64,000 nt of DNA from Serratia fonticola (GCF_001006005.1 NZ_CP011254.1:2604001-2668000); one strand, 5' to 3'; shown: positions 50,502 through 60,264, numbered from the stretch's first letter. The notes: generated by a model from the letters alone, not told the origin. Translations and numbers: made by a program.

Positions 50502-51140
50502 ATGCTAAACAAACACGAGAATATCCTGCAGATCACCCATCTTAGCCGGGAAGGGATGGTTCAACTGGCTCCTTCATTCAACACGCTTCCCCACACCCAG
50601 CATGCGGATGGCAAGTACCGCCTGCGGCGTTATTCTGTCATGCGTTTTCAGGATGGAAAGGTCGTAGAGACGGACAAACATGAGTTTGTACAGTCTGAGG
50701 ATATCAACCGCTTTCAGGGCAATATTGTCCGCCAGTTCGAACCGCTCCTGACCACAACCTGGCAAAATGAGGGGATGCGTGAAATGTGTGGGGTCTTTGT
50801 TGAAAGCAATGCTCTACCGAACAACCAGGAAATAGAGATCCACCAAATCCGCATTACCACCACCTATGATGAAACTCAGGTGGCGCCGGAAGGCATCCAT
50901 CGTGATGGTTTTGATCATATCGCGATAGTCGGTATCGACAGGCATAACATTGTCGGGGGGGATATCCTGCTCTATAACAGCAATCGCGAAGAGCCATTTT
51001 TCCGTAAGGTGTTGGAAAATGGCGAAGTTGCCATGATTGCTGATAGTAAGTTGTGGCATAACGCCTGCCCAATCCGTGCCGTCGAGGCCGATAAAGAAGG
51101 GCATATGGATGTTTTTGTTCTGACAGCGAGGGTGGTATGA
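50502..51140 (+). CDS. 2-oxoglutarate/Fe(II)-dependent dioxygenase (PF10014-like, amino-acid hydroxylase type)
   Basis: 212 residues. The iron triad is visible as His133-x-Asp135 in GIHRDGFDHIAIVG and distal His186 in LWHNACPI. The preceding EIHQIRI and the VGGDILLYNSN segment match the small dioxygenases related to Bacillus L-isoleucine 4-hydroxylase, which hydroxylate free amino acids. The substrate is not determinable. No signal peptide, so cytoplasmic. The last four bases overlap the start of a PLP enzyme (ATGA), implying a joint pathway. Its less biased, more AT-rich codon use stands out from the neighbouring core genes and suggests acquisition. The ATG at 50502 has only a weak ribosome site (AAGGTG). 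Confidence 0.82.
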   Translation: MLNKHENILQITHLSREGMVQLAPSFNTLPHTQHADGKYRLRRYSVMRFQDGKVVETDKHEFVQSEDINRFQGNIVRQFEPLLTTTWQNEGMREMCGVFVESNALPNNQEIEIHQIRITTTYDETQVAPEGIHRDGFDHIAIVGIDRHNIVGGDILLYNSNREEPFFRKVLENGEVAMIADSKLWHNACPIRAVEADKEGHMDVFVLTARVV

Positions 51141-52372
51141 CATTTACGCCTGAACAAAGCCGGGCGCAATTCAGCGCTCTGGATCAGCTGCATCAAGGAA
51201 AAAGCGTGGTGTTCTTTGATGGCCCTGGTGGCTCACAGGTTTCGCGTACGGTATTAGACAAGATGGTCGATTATTTGGGCCACCATAATGCCAACTTGGG
51301 GGGACACTACTTTTCCAGCAAAGCCACTGAGCAAGTGATGTTACAAGCCAGAGAGTCTGTTCGGGCCTTCTTGAATGCCGGTTCGGCTGACAATATTGTC
51401 TTTGGCGCCAACATGACCTCACTGACTTTTCAACTGAGCCGCGCTATCAGCCGGGAGTGGCAAGCCGGGGACGAAGTGATCGTCACCGCTCTGGATCACT
51501 ATGCGAACGTTTCGAGCTGGCAACAGGCCGCTGCCGATAAACAGGTCGTTGTCCATCAGGCTCCAGTTAACGATCAGGATTGTACGTTAGACGTCGATAA
51601 ACTTTGTGCGCTCATTAACGCCAAAACCCGGTTGGTGGCTGTCACCTATGCGTCAAATACCACAGGCTCGATCGTGGATATAAAGCGTATCGTCGAGGCG
51701 GCGCACCAGGTTGGCGCTTTGGTGTATGTAGATGCTGTGCACTATGCCCCACACCGCCTTATTGATGTTCAGGCGCTGGGTTGCGACATACTCCTGTGTT
51801 CCGCGTATAAATTTTTTGGCCCACACGTCGGGATTGCCTATCTGGCTGCGCCGTGGTTGCAAACGTTACGTCCTTACAAGGTCGAGCCGGCCACCGATCT
51901 TGGCCCTGGGCGTTTTGAGACGGGGACTCAGAGTTTTGAGGGGCTCGCGGGGGTGACAGCTGCGATCGAATACCTGGCTCAGTGGGGAGAAGCGGGCGCG
52001 CCATTGCGGCAGCGCTTGCAAGACAGCTTTAGCCAACTCAGCCAACATGAAGAAGCGCTCAGCGCTTATTTCCTGGATAAACTACGGCAAGTCAAAGGTG
52101 CGCGTTTGTACGGTATCGATCGGCCCGATGCCAACTGCCGGACCCCGACTTTCGCCGTGACGTTTGCGCACGTGCTGCCTGAATCGGTTGCTAGAGCGCT
52201 GGGCGAGCACAATATTTGTGTCGGCAACGGGCATTTTTATGCGCTGGGGCTGATCCGCCAACTGGGTCTGGAGCAACGTGGCGGTGTCGTGCGGATCGGA
52301 TTGATGCATTACAACACCCGCCAGGAGATCGACCGTTTGTTTGAGATTATCAACACGTTGAGTCAATCATGA
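51137..52372 (+). CDS. Cysteine-desulfurase-like PLP enzyme (class V aminotransferase fold) lacking the catalytic cysteine
   Basis: 411 residues, like the 'cysteine desulfurase-like' TIGR01976 group. The PLP lysine is Lys225 in CSAYKFFGPHVG, and the ring-stacking Asp lies in VYVDAVHYAPH. The start VVFFDGPGGSQVSRTVLDKM is typical. In SufS-type enzymes the catalytic cysteine sits in RTGHHCA; the matching segment here is GNGHFYA with Tyr368, so a classic desulfurase reaction is unlikely. It may act as a lyase, epimerase or aldolase on an amino acid, possibly the product of the dioxygenase whose stop codon it overlaps. Cytoplasmic. The remnant of carB follows. Confidence 0.85.
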   Translation: MTFTPEQSRAQFSALDQLHQGKSVVFFDGPGGSQVSRTVLDKMVDYLGHHNANLGGHYFSSKATEQVMLQARESVRAFLNAGSADNIVFGANMTSLTFQLSRAISREWQAGDEVIVTALDHYANVSSWQQAAADKQVVVHQAPVNDQDCTLDVDKLCALINAKTRLVAVTYASNTTGSIVDIKRIVEAAHQVGALVYVDAVHYAPHRLIDVQALGCDILLCSAYKFFGPHVGIAYLAAPWLQTLRPYKVEPATDLGPGRFETGTQSFEGLAGVTAAIEYLAQWGEAGAPLRQRLQDSFSQLSQHEEALSAYFLDKLRQVKGARLYGIDRPDANCRTPTFAVTFAHVLPESVARALGEHNICVGNGHFYALGLIRQLGLEQRGGVVRIGLMHYNTRQEIDRLFEIINTLSQS

Positions 52373-52390
52373 CCATAAGCCGGTGATGCC

Positions 52391-52540
52391 ATGAAGAAAG
52401 GCCGTACGCTGCTGTCGGTGCGCGGTGGGGATAAGGCTCGCGTAGTGGATTTAGCTGCCAGCCTGCTCAAGCAGGGCTTTGTGCTGGATGCGACTCACGG
52501 CACCGTCGTGGTGCTGGGCGAAGCGGGGATTAACCCACGC
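52391..52540 (+). pseudogene. Partial copy of carB (codons 939-988)
   Basis: 150 bases match 49878-50027 in the same orientation without gaps, with 11 differences (about 93% identity). It encodes 50 residues beginning [20 protein letters not shown], with four residue changes against CarB. Similarity stops at both ends: after NPR the sequence leaves carB. An open frame continues to 52783 only because it reads the next gene backwards, so no product is expected. It marks a recombination or duplication event that enclosed the two preceding genes. Confidence 0.92.
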
Positions 52541-52543
52541 CGG

Positions 52544-52575
52544 CCCGCCTTGGATGGTCCAGGGCGGGTATTTTT
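52544..52575 (+). terminator. Terminator after the dioxygenase/PLP pair and carB remnant
   Basis: CCCGCC (52544-52549) and GGCGGG (52563-52568) pair, extended by TTGGA / TCCAG with one wobble, around a 3-base loop, then TATTTTT. It ends four bases before the stop of the convergent J-domain gene. Confidence 0.75.
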
Positions 52576-52579
52576 GCGG

Positions 52580-53746
52580 TTATTTGAACATCTGTGCCAT
52601 AAAGCTCATCTCGTCCTCTTCCATTTCCTGCTCACGCTCCGCCAAATGCTGCTTCAGCACTTTCAAAGAAGTCAGTTCTTCCAGCGCTTCACTTTCTTCA
52701 GCCAGCAATGCTTTGAGTTCATTGGCATGACGGATCAGTTTTTTATCCAGTGCTTGAGGCGTTTTGGCATCGCCAAATTTTGACCACAGCAGTGCGGTCA
52801 TAGGATCGCTCCCATACTCTTTTTGGCGATAATCGAACTTCAGGGTAATCACCTGCTCGGCAAGTAGCCGATTGACTTCTGGCAGATCCTTCTCTTCGAA
52901 GCCGCCGTTGGGATCAATATGTTGTTGATACAGATTGATGATGGTCCAGATATCGTGGTTTTGCTTGGCCTGCGCCAGTTGCACCATCAAATGATGTTTT
53001 TCTTGCTTGATGGTTTCATCCATTTCGCGGTCAGGATGAAATACCTTAGCGAGCTGTTTATACATGCGGTTGGCTGCCGAAGCGCTGAACAGGGAGGTGA
53101 TTTCTTGTTGCCGCCGCTCTCTGGCCGCAAGCGCTTCTTCCTCAAACTCATCAAAGAGAGGCTCCTCTTCGTCCTCGGCAAATTCTTCGTCTTCATTGGC
53201 GGCCGAATTGGCGAACGTTTCCTCGATTTTGGCTTTGAATTTATGCGGCTCACGGACTAAATCCCGCAGCTCCTCGTCTGAGATATCCTGCACAAAGGGA
53301 AGCTGACTCTCTAACATGTCACGCATAAGCTGGAGTTCGTCTTCATCCAGATCTTTATCGTTCACCATTGTGGCACAGGCGTTGAGGTATTTTTCCCGGA
53401 GTGGCTGAATATCCAGATGATCCGCGAACGGGTATTCCTCCAGGTACATCAAATCTTCGCCGATCCAGTTGAGAAGATTGTCACGTTGCAAGGCTGAGAG
53501 GGATTTTTTATCGACGAAGGAGAGCAAGCGCTCGGCCTTTTGAAAAACGGCATCGACAAACTGTTTTTCTAAAGGCAACATCTGTTGCTGGAAACGGGTG
53601 ACCAGTTCTGTCTGCTGTCGGTGTAATGCATCCAGCCGTAAATGCTGTTGCTTAATAGCCTGACAGTGGGCATTGAATTGTTGGCGCGGATTTTTCGGCC
53701 CCTGCTTTTTGGCGGCGTTTTTTTTTACGGATTTCCCTTTGGCCAT
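52580..53746 (-). CDS. J-domain-like protein of unknown function
   Basis: 388 residues. The N-terminus is lysine-rich ([20 protein letters not shown]) and is followed by a long, probably helical region. An acidic tract (about 183-204) precedes a J-domain-like segment with [19 protein letters not shown], where His237-Pro238-Asp239 is the HPD motif that activates Hsp70. A C-terminal helical region ends [15 protein letters not shown]. There is no Gly/Phe region, zinc finger or DnaJ C-terminal domain, so it resembles class C co-chaperones with an internal J-domain. It may direct DnaK to a particular target. The ATG at 53746 has AGGAGGAAA upstream. Confidence 0.75.
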   Translation of the reverse strand: MAKGKSVKKNAAKKQGPKNPRQQFNAHCQAIKQQHLRLDALHRQQTELVTRFQQQMLPLEKQFVDAVFQKAERLLSFVDKKSLSALQRDNLLNWIGEDLMYLEEYPFADHLDIQPLREKYLNACATMVNDKDLDEDELQLMRDMLESQLPFVQDISDEELRDLVREPHKFKAKIEETFANSAANEDEEFAEDEEEPLFDEFEEEALAARERRQQEITSLFSASAANRMYKQLAKVFHPDREMDETIKQEKHHLMVQLAQAKQNHDIWTIINLYQQHIDPNGGFEEKDLPEVNRLLAEQVITLKFDYRQKEYGSDPMTALLWSKFGDAKTPQALDKKLIRHANELKALLAEESEALEELTSLKVLKQHLAEREQEMEEDEMSFMAQMFK

Positions 53747-53908
53747 AATCGTTTCCTCCTAATGTTGAGTTGGTCACATGATAGCAAGGTTGTTTTCGCG
53801 ATTTCCATCAGCCAATTTGTATAGGCCCGATAAAAATTTCCGCTATTAATCCCTGCGTAAAGCGTCAAGATATATGCTTGATAGACCACACAGCACGGTG
53901 AGAACCGC

Positions 53909-54469
53909 ATGATCCTGATTATTTACGCTCATCCCTATCCCCGGCATTCTCATGCCAATCACTGTTTACTACAGGCGGTAAAAGACATTCCCGGCGTGGA
54001 GGTCCGTGCGCTGTACGAACTGTATCCGGATTTTAATATCGATATCGATGCCGAGCAGCGGGCGCTGGAACGGGCCGATATGGTGGTTTTACAGCATCCG
54101 ATGCAGTGGTACAGCCTACCGCCGTTGCTGAAACTGTGGATCGACAAAGTGCTGGAACATGGCTGGGCCTATGGCCACGAGGGCAACGCCCTGGTGGGGA
54201 AAGACTGCCTGTGGGCGGTCACCAGTGGCGGAGATGAGCAGCATTTCGCTTTGGGCGATTACCCCAACTTTGCCGCACTGGGCCAGCCGCTACAGGCCAC
54301 GGCGATTTACTGCGGTATGAAGTGGCAGCCATATTTTGCCGTGCACAACACCTTCACCTGTAACGAACCGGCCTTGATCGCCGCCGGGGAAGCCTATCGC
54401 CAGCGGCTGGTGCAGTATCTGATGGAACACAGCGAGCAAGCAGTAGAGCAGGAGTCCGTGAATGGATAA
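53909..54469 (+). CDS. kefF: Glutathione-regulated K+ efflux ancillary protein KefF
   Basis: 186 residues (E. coli 176). A flavodoxin-like quinone oxidoreductase: [16 protein letters not shown] at the N-terminus and [20 protein letters not shown] in the flavin-binding core. It binds KefC and is needed for full efflux, and reduces quinones with NAD(P)H. The C-terminus is about ten residues longer and overlaps the start of kefC by eight bases, so the pair is translationally coupled. Confidence 0.96.
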   Translation: MILIIYAHPYPRHSHANHCLLQAVKDIPGVEVRALYELYPDFNIDIDAEQRALERADMVVLQHPMQWYSLPPLLKLWIDKVLEHGWAYGHEGNALVGKDCLWAVTSGGDEQHFALGDYPNFAALGQPLQATAIYCGMKWQPYFAVHNTFTCNEPALIAAGEAYRQRLVQYLMEHSEQAVEQESVNG

Positions 54470-56315
54470 TCACTCGATGATGATTGAAGGGCTGATCTAT
54501 CTGGGATCGGCCGGGCTGTTGGTGCCGATTGCCGTACGCCTGGGGTTGGGATCGGTACTTGGTTACCTGATTGCGGGCTGCGTCATTGGCCCCTGGGGGC
54601 TGAAACTGGTTTCCGATCCGGAGTCGATACTGACCTTTGCCGAAATCGGCGTGGTATTGATGTTGTTTATCATCGGGCTGGAACTGGATCCCCGGCGGTT
54701 GTGGACTCTGCGGGCAGCGGTATTTGGCGGTGGGAGCATCCAGATGGTGGGATGCGGCCTGGTGCTGAGCGCCTTCTGCTATTTCCTCGGCCTGAATTGG
54801 CAGGTCGCCTTGCTGATTGGCTTGACGTTGGCACTTTCCTCCACCGCAATTGCCATGCAGGCGATGAGTGAGCGTAATCTGACGCCTTCGCCGATTGGCC
54901 GCAGCTCGTTTGCGGTGCTGTTGTTCCAGGATATTGCCGCTATTCCCTTGGTGGCGATGATCCCACTGCTAGCCAGTAGCGGTGCGGCTACTACGCTGGG
55001 GGCCTTTGTGTTTTCTGCCGCCAAGGTGGTGGGGGCGCTGGCGGTCGTGGTGCTGTTGGGGCGCTATGTGACCCGACCCTTGCTGCACTTTGTGGCGCGT
55101 TCCGGCATGCGTGAAGTCTTCAGCGCCGTGGCGCTGTTCCTGGTGTTTGGTTTTGGCATTCTGTTGGAAATGGCCGGGCTGTCGATGGCGATGGGGGCTT
55201 TTCTGGCTGGCGTGTTGCTGGCCAGTTCCGAATACCGCCATGCGCTGGAAAGCGACATTCAGCCATTTAAAGGCCTGCTGCTTGGTTTGTTCTTTATCGG
55301 CGTGGGGATGTCGATCGACTTTGGCACGCTGTTCCATCACCCGTTGCTGATTGCCTCGCTGTTGCTGGGCTTTATGCTGTTGAAGGCGGCGCTGCTGTGG
55401 CTGGTTGCGCCAATGCTTGGGGTACCCAAGCGCCAGCGCGGGCTGTTTGCCATTTTGCTGGGGCAGGGCAGTGAGTTTGCTTTTGTGATCTTTGGTGCGG
55501 CGCAGATGGCGGGCGTGTTACCACTCGAATGGGCTAAATCGCTGACGTTGGCCGTCGCACTTTCGATGGCCGCTACGCCGCTGCTGCTGGTGGTTGCCGC
55601 TCGCCTGGCCAAGAATGCCCCGCAGGACGAACGCCCGGCAGACGTGATCGACGAAGAGAACGCCAGCGTGATCATCGCCGGTTTTGGCCGTTTCGGCCAG
55701 ATCGCGGGCCGTATGTTGCTGGCCAACGGCGTGCATACCGTAGTACTGGATCACGATCCGGACCACATCGAAACGCTGCGCAAATTTGGCACCAAGGTGT
55801 TCTATGGTGATGCGACGCGGGCCGATCTGTTGGAAGCGGCAGGAGCGGAACATGCCAAAATCCTGATTAACGCCATCGACGACGTGGAGGCGAACCTGCA
55901 ACTGACGGCGCTGGTCAAACGCCATTTCCCACACCTGAAAGTGGTGGCGCGTGCCCGCGATGTGGACCACTGGTATCAACTGCGCCAGTTGGGGGTGGAA
56001 AAACCTGCGCGGGAAACCTTTGAAAGCTCGTTACTGATCGGCAGAGAAACCCTCGAGCTGCTGGGGCTGGACGCCTACGAAGCCCGTGAAAAAGCGGATA
56101 CCTTCCGGCGGTATAACGTGAAGATGCTGGAAGATACGTTGGAGAACTACGAAGATACCGAGTTCCGCATCGCCAGCATGCAGCGGGCCAAAGAGATGCT
56201 TTCGTCCGCTATCGAGCAGGATCAGACGCGGTTGTCGCGGGTGCCGCAAACTGGTTGGCGCGGCAGTATTGATGGCAAAGCGCCGGAGGAAGAGGTGGTG
56301 GAAGCGAAAGGGTAA
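54462..56315 (+). CDS. kefC: Glutathione-regulated K+/H+ antiporter KefC
   Basis: 617 residues (E. coli 620). The N-terminal CPA2 antiporter domain has about 12 helices with [18 protein letters not shown] and [20 protein letters not shown]-terminal cytosolic KTN (RCK) Rossmann domain begins [17 protein letters not shown] and binds NAD and glutathione. Potassium efflux with proton entry is opened by glutathione adducts of electrophiles and acidifies the cytoplasm as protection. It follows kefF with an eight-base overlap, as in E. coli. Confidence 0.97.
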   Translation: MDNHSMMIEGLIYLGSAGLLVPIAVRLGLGSVLGYLIAGCVIGPWGLKLVSDPESILTFAEIGVVLMLFIIGLELDPRRLWTLRAAVFGGGSIQMVGCGLVLSAFCYFLGLNWQVALLIGLTLALSSTAIAMQAMSERNLTPSPIGRSSFAVLLFQDIAAIPLVAMIPLLASSGAATTLGAFVFSAAKVVGALAVVVLLGRYVTRPLLHFVARSGMREVFSAVALFLVFGFGILLEMAGLSMAMGAFLAGVLLASSEYRHALESDIQPFKGLLLGLFFIGVGMSIDFGTLFHHPLLIASLLLGFMLLKAALLWLVAPMLGVPKRQRGLFAILLGQGSEFAFVIFGAAQMAGVLPLEWAKSLTLAVALSMAATPLLLVVAARLAKNAPQDERPADVIDEENASVIIAGFGRFGQIAGRMLLANGVHTVVLDHDPDHIETLRKFGTKVFYGDATRADLLEAAGAEHAKILINAIDDVEANLQLTALVKRHFPHLKVVARARDVDHWYQLRQLGVEKPARETFESSLLIGRETLELLGLDAYEAREKADTFRRYNVKMLEDTLENYEDTEFRIASMQRAKEMLSSAIEQDQTRLSRVPQTGWRGSIDGKAPEEEVVEAKG

Positions 56316-56319
56316 TTGC

Positions 56320-56349
56320 CTGGCGAGGGTTTACCCCTCGCCGGTTTTT
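56320..56349 (+). terminator. kefFC terminator
   Basis: Stem CTGGCGAGGG / CCCTCGCCGG (one wobble) with a 5-base loop and TTTTT, five bases after kefC and abutting the stop codon of the convergent LysE-type gene. Confidence 0.85.
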
Positions 56350-56963
56350 CAGCTCAGCGCGACCTTGATGCCCAAGGCGATTAACATCCCGCCCAACAGT
56401 TTATCGACCACCTTCTGGGTTTTCTCCAGCCCACGGCGCACCGGCCCGCTTTGGATCAAAAACACCAGCACCGGCCACCAAACGACGGAAAGGCCGAAAA
56501 TAATTCCGGCGTACCACAGCTTTTCACCCAGGCCGGAGTTGATTTGCAATACCTGGGTAAACACCGCCAGGAAGAACAGCGTGGCTTTCGGGTTGAGCAG
56601 ATTACACAGGTACCCTTGTACAAAGGCGCTTTTCAGACTGACCTGCTGCTGAGGCAGGCTGCTGACGTTCATCTTGCTGCCCCCGCGTGACAACAGGGCT
56701 TGAATGCCGACCCAAATCAGGTACACCGCACCGGCGTATTTCAGCACGTTGAACAACCACGGCGTGGTGGTGATCACTACCGCCAGACCCGCGACACAGT
56801 AAGACATATGAGTTGCCACGCCGCAGATCACGCCGAACGCAGTCATCATTGCTGCCAGGCGCGGATAGCGCGCCGCGTTTTTAATCACCAGAAAAAAGTC
56901 TGGCCCGGGGGAAAGCATGCCGAGCGTGGCAATACCGGCGACAAACAATGAGGTTTCAAGCAT
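56349..56963 (-). CDS. LysE/RhtB-family amino-acid exporter
   Basis: 204 residues with five to six membrane helices. The family signature GMLSPGPDFFLVIKNAARYP is at the N-terminus, and the conserved YLCNLLNPKATLFFLAVFTQ lies in the second half. Members export threonine, homoserine, lysine or similar amino acids. It is only moderately similar to RhtC, so the substrate is not assigned. It is single, convergent with kefC and divergent from yjjP. Confidence 0.9.
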   Translation of the reverse strand: MLETSLFVAGIATLGMLSPGPDFFLVIKNAARYPRLAAMMTAFGVICGVATHMSYCVAGLAVVITTTPWLFNVLKYAGAVYLIWVGIQALLSRGGSKMNVSSLPQQQVSLKSAFVQGYLCNLLNPKATLFFLAVFTQVLQINSGLGEKLWYAGIIFGLSVVWWPVLVFLIQSGPVRRGLEKTQKVVDKLLGGMLIALGIKVALS

Positions 56964-57080
56964 GAGCGAGTCTCTGAAAAAGGCCTAATTCTGCTGATAA
57001 TAACGCCACTCCTCCTGACGTGCATCAACCTATTACACTAATCTCTGGTTATATGATGGGTCTTCATTAAGAGGAATTGA

Positions 57081-57890
57081 TTGAGCGACATGAAAAAGGA
57101 ATTGACCGCAGAGATACCCGGTGTAAACCAGCAACAGCGTGAAATCACCCGTCTGTGTATTCAGTGTGCGTTGCTGCTGCTACAGCACGGGGCGGAAAGC
57201 ACGGTGGTGGAACAACTCTCGACTCGCTTGGGCCTGGCGCTTGGCATGGATAGTGTAGAAAGCTCCATCTCGGCCAACGCCGTGGTGCTGACTACCATCA
57301 GCAATGATGCCTGCCTGACCACCACACGTAAGAACGTCGATCGCGGGATCAACATGCAAATGGTGACCGAGGTGCAGCACATTGTGATCCTGGCGGAACA
57401 CCATTTGGCCGATGCCCATGACGTTGCCCGGCGTTTTGAAAAGATCCGTCCACTACGCTATCCGCGGTGGCTGGTGGTGCTGATGGTGGGATTGTCCTGT
57501 GGCTGTTTCAGCATGCTCAACGGCGGCGGGCCAGATGCTTTTGCGGTCACCTTTATGGCCAGTGGCCTGGCGATGTTTGTGCGCCAGATGCTGACCGCTC
57601 GCCATATGAATCCGCTGATCAACTTTTGCCTGACGGCCTTTGTTGCCACGTCGGTCTCCGGCCTGCTGTTACGCGTGCCGTTTTTCCACCAAACCTCCAG
57701 CGTGGCGATGGCGGCCAGCGTGCTGTTGCTGGTGCCCGGTTTCCCGCTGATCAACGCGGTAGCCGATATGTTTAAAGGCCACGTGAATACCGGCCTGGCC
57801 CGTTGGGCGATGGCCAGTTTGCTGACGCTGGCAACCTGCATCGGCGTGGTGATGGCGATGTCGCTGTGGGATTTACGGGGGTGGTCATGA
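57081..57890 (+). CDS. yjjP: ThrE-type exporter subunit YjjP
   Basis: 269 residues from a TTG at 57081, with GAGGAA five bases before it; the ATG at 57090 (266 residues) is the alternative, but its spacing is long. The soluble N-terminal part ([33 protein letters not shown]) is followed by five membrane helices ([20 protein letters not shown]). This is the N-terminal module of the ThrE fold; with YjjB it exports succinate in E. coli. yjjB overlaps by four bases. In E. coli this pair lies elsewhere (near 99 min), so its place next to folA differs. Confidence 0.94.
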   Translation: MSDMKKELTAEIPGVNQQQREITRLCIQCALLLLQHGAESTVVEQLSTRLGLALGMDSVESSISANAVVLTTISNDACLTTTRKNVDRGINMQMVTEVQHIVILAEHHLADAHDVARRFEKIRPLRYPRWLVVLMVGLSCGCFSMLNGGGPDAFAVTFMASGLAMFVRQMLTARHMNPLINFCLTAFVATSVSGLLLRVPFFHQTSSVAMAASVLLLVPGFPLINAVADMFKGHVNTGLARWAMASLLTLATCIGVVMAMSLWDLRGWS

Positions 57891-58351
57891 GCCTGCTGTG
57901 GGCGTTGTTACAGGACATGCTGTTGGCGGCGGTACCCGCGCTCGGCTTTGCCATGGTGTTCAATGTGCCGGTACGTGCGCTGCGCTACTGTGCCCTGCTC
58001 GGGGCGCTGGGGCACGGTTCACGAATGCTGATGATGCATTTCGGCATGAATATCGAGTGGGGCTCGTTCCTGGCCGCCATCCTGATCGGTATCATCGGCA
58101 TTTACTGGTCACGCTGGCTGCTGGCGCATCCCAAGGTGTTTACCGTTGCGGCGGTGATCCCGATGTTCCCCGGTATTTCAGCCTATACCGCGATGATCAG
58201 CGTGGTGGAGATTTCTCATTTAGGCTACAGCGAAGCCCTGATGTCGGTGATGATCTCCAACTTCCTCAAAGCCTGTTTTATCGTGGGGGCCTTGTCGATT
58301 GGCCTGTCGGTACCGGGGCTGTGGCTGTATCGTAAACGTCCCGGCGTTTAG
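57887..58351 (+). CDS. yjjB: ThrE-type exporter subunit YjjB
   Basis: 154 residues from the ATG at 57887, overlapping the yjjP stop (ATGA); an upstream frame inside yjjP is not homologous. It has about four to five membrane helices and is the C-terminal (ThrE_2/DUF3815) module that pairs with Yjj[21 protein letters not shown] is the conserved segment. In E. coli YjjPB lowers intracellular succinate under anaerobic growth. Confidence 0.94.
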   Translation: MSLLWALLQDMLLAAVPALGFAMVFNVPVRALRYCALLGALGHGSRMLMMHFGMNIEWGSFLAAILIGIIGIYWSRWLLAHPKVFTVAAVIPMFPGISAYTAMISVVEISHLGYSEALMSVMISNFLKACFIVGALSIGLSVPGLWLYRKRPGV

Positions 58352-58492
58352 GGATTTTTCTAAGGATCTGGGATTATTGGAGTTTATCTTCAGAGCCGTC
58401 CGATATATGACTATCGCTCGATTCGTCTATCGACGGTTGACGGGGCTTTACGTATAGTGTGAACAATTTTGCTGCCTATACAGGGTTAAACA

Positions 58493-58975
58493 ATGATTAT
58501 CAGCCTGATTGCTGCTTTGGCGGCGGATCGCGTTATTGGTATGGAAAATGCCATGCCGTGGCACCTGCCGGAGGATTTGGCGTGGTTTAAACGTAACACG
58601 TTAAATAAACCGGTGATTATGGGCCGCAAGACCTTTGAGTCGATTGGCCGCCCCTTGCCGGGCCGCCATAATATCGTGTTAAGCAGCCAGCCGGGTAAAG
58701 AACCTGGCGTGACCTGGGTGACTTCGCTGGAGGAGGCCTTGGCTGCGGCTGGCGAGGTGGAAGAAGTGATGGTGATGGGCGGTGGCAGCATTTATAGCCA
58801 GTTCCTGCCACGGGCTTCCCGGATGTATCTGACCCATATCGATGCCGAAGTGGGCGGAGATACCTACTTCCCCGATTACGAGCCAGACGAATGGGAAACC
58901 TCTTTCAGTGCCTTCCACGATGCGGACGCACTGAACTCGCACGGTTACTGTTTTGAGATTTTGGAACGCCGCTAA
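58493..58975 (+). CDS. folA: Dihydrofolate reductase
   Basis: 160 residues (E. coli 159). [20 protein letters not shown] starts the protein; the catalytic aspartate is in [16 protein letters not shown], and the NADPH sites are [18 protein letters not shown] and [10 protein letters not shown]. It reduces dihydrofolate to tetrahydrofolate and is the target of trimethoprim. It is convergent with apaH and followed by a hairpin. Confidence 0.98.
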   Translation: MIISLIAALAADRVIGMENAMPWHLPEDLAWFKRNTLNKPVIMGRKTFESIGRPLPGRHNIVLSSQPGKEPGVTWVTSLEEALAAAGEVEEVMVMGGGSIYSQFLPRASRMYLTHIDAEVGGDTYFPDYEPDEWETSFSAFHDADALNSHGYCFEILERR

Positions 58976-58992
58976 GGCGGGCTAGTTATCAA

Positions 58993-59014
58993 ATGGGCAC
59001 CTTTGGGTGCCCAT
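58993..59014. terminator. Hairpin between folA and apaH
   Basis: Perfect 9-bp stem ATGGGCACC / GGTGCCCAT with a 4-base loop; a weak T-rich tail (TGTCGTTTT) follows on the plus strand. It lies 17 bases after folA and seven before the convergent apaH stop. Confidence 0.75.
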
Positions 59015-59021
59015 TGTCGTT

Positions 59022-59873
59022 TTAAGAAGCGGCCAACGTATCCGCGCCGTCTATCGCATCACGGCGGTTGCTTGGCTGGGTAAAGTAGCGCTTGTCTTCC
59101 CAACGTAGCAGGGTCAAATCCCCGCCCCAACAGCAACCGGTATCCAGACCTATGATCCCTTCCGGCGTGCCTCTGCCTTCCAGTGATGCCCAGTGGCCGA
59201 AGATGATGCTGTACTCGGGATCGACCAGGCGCGGCAGATCAAACCAGGGTTTCAGCGGAGCGGGAGCGGTGCCCGGCGCATCTTTGCAGATCATGTCCAA
59301 CTGGCCGTTAGGGAAGCAATAGCGCATGCGGGTCAACGCATTGGTGCTAAAGCGCAGGCGTGCCAGCCCACTCAGTTCCGGGCTCCAGTTGTTGGGCATA
59401 TCGCCGTACATCGCATCCAGGAACAAAGGATAGCTGTCGCTGCTGAGCACCGCTTCCACTTCACGGGCACACATCTGCGCGGTCTCGATATCCCACTGTG
59501 GGGTAATGCCGGCGTGGCCCATGATCAGTTTGCGTTCATCATCCACCTGCAGCACCGGTTGGCGACGCAGCCAGTTGATCAACTCGTCAGCATCAGGCGC
59601 TTCCAGTAAGGGGGTAATGCGGTCTTTGGGTTTGTTACGGCTGATACCGGCGTACACCGCCAGTAGGTGCAGGTCGTGGTTACCCAAAACCATGCGCAAT
59701 GCCGGGCCGAGAGAGCGAAGGTAGCGCAGCACTTCGAGCGAGCCGGGGCCACGGGCGACCAGGTCGCCAGTCAGCCACAGTTGGTCTTGCAGGGGATCGA
59801 AATTAACCTGAGCTAATAGCGACTGCAGTTCATCGAAACAGCCATGAACGTCGCCGATAAGATATGTCGACAT
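59022..59873 (-). CDS. apaH: Diadenosine tetraphosphatase ApaH
   Basis: 283 residues (E. coli 280). A metallophosphatase with the motifs [26 protein letters not shown] and LGNHDLHLL. It hydrolyses Ap4A to two ADP symmetrically and also removes Np4-type RNA caps. It is the last gene of the lptD-surA-pdxA-rsmA-apaG-apaH operon and begins one base after apaG. Confidence 0.98.
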   Translation of the reverse strand: MSTYLIGDVHGCFDELQSLLAQVNFDPLQDQLWLTGDLVARGPGSLEVLRYLRSLGPALRMVLGNHDLHLLAVYAGISRNKPKDRITPLLEAPDADELINWLRRQPVLQVDDERKLIMGHAGITPQWDIETAQMCAREVEAVLSSDSYPLFLDAMYGDMPNNWSPELSGLARLRFSTNALTRMRYCFPNGQLDMICKDAPGTAPAPLKPWFDLPRLVDPEYSIIFGHWASLEGRGTPEGIIGLDTGCCWGGDLTLLRWEDKRYFTQPSNRRDAIDGADTLAAS

Positions 59874-59874
59874 A

Positions 59875-60252
59875 TTAGTGGATCAGCGTTGGGATGGCTA
59901 AACGGAACACCGGAATAGCGGTACGGAATGGCTGACCCTGTTGATCAACCATTTCATAGTGGCCTTCCATGGTGCCCAGCGGAGTTTCGAGTATCGCACC
60001 GCTGGTATATTGGAACTCGCTGCCGGGCTGGATAATGGGCTGTTCACCGATCACTCCCTCGCCCTGAACCTCAGTTTGGCGACCGTTACTGTTGGTGATC
60101 AGCCAGTAACGGCCCAGCAGTTGCACGTCAAAGCGCCCCAGATTACGGATGGTAACGGTATACGCGAAGACGTAACGTTCTTCCTCAGGTATCGATTGTG
60201 ATTCCACATACACACTCTGTACCTGCACACATACACGGGGCGAATCAATCAT
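59875..60252 (-). CDS. apaG: ApaG protein
   Basis: 125 residues, the E. coli length. It is an immunoglobulin-like beta protein with [32 protein letters not shown] and [20 protein letters not shown], the hallmarks of ApaG (DUF525). Its biochemical role is unclear; mutants are linked to cobalt and magnesium efflux phenotypes. It is embedded in the operon, 12 bases after rsmA. Confidence 0.97.
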   Translation of the reverse strand: MIDSPRVCVQVQSVYVESQSIPEEERYVFAYTVTIRNLGRFDVQLLGRYWLITNSNGRQTEVQGEGVIGEQPIIQPGSEFQYTSGAILETPLGTMEGHYEMVDQQGQPFRTAIPVFRLAIPTLIH

Positions 60253-60264
60253 GACAACTGCTCC

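Noticed and set aside
50286..52575. Prophage or integrative element around the carB remnant
   Set aside because: No integrase, transposase, tRNA target or clean direct repeats at both ends were found; only the carB copy supports recombination.
52391..52783. 130-codon open frame starting in the carB remnant
   Set aside because: Only the first 50 codons have a protein match; the rest is antisense to the J-domain gene.
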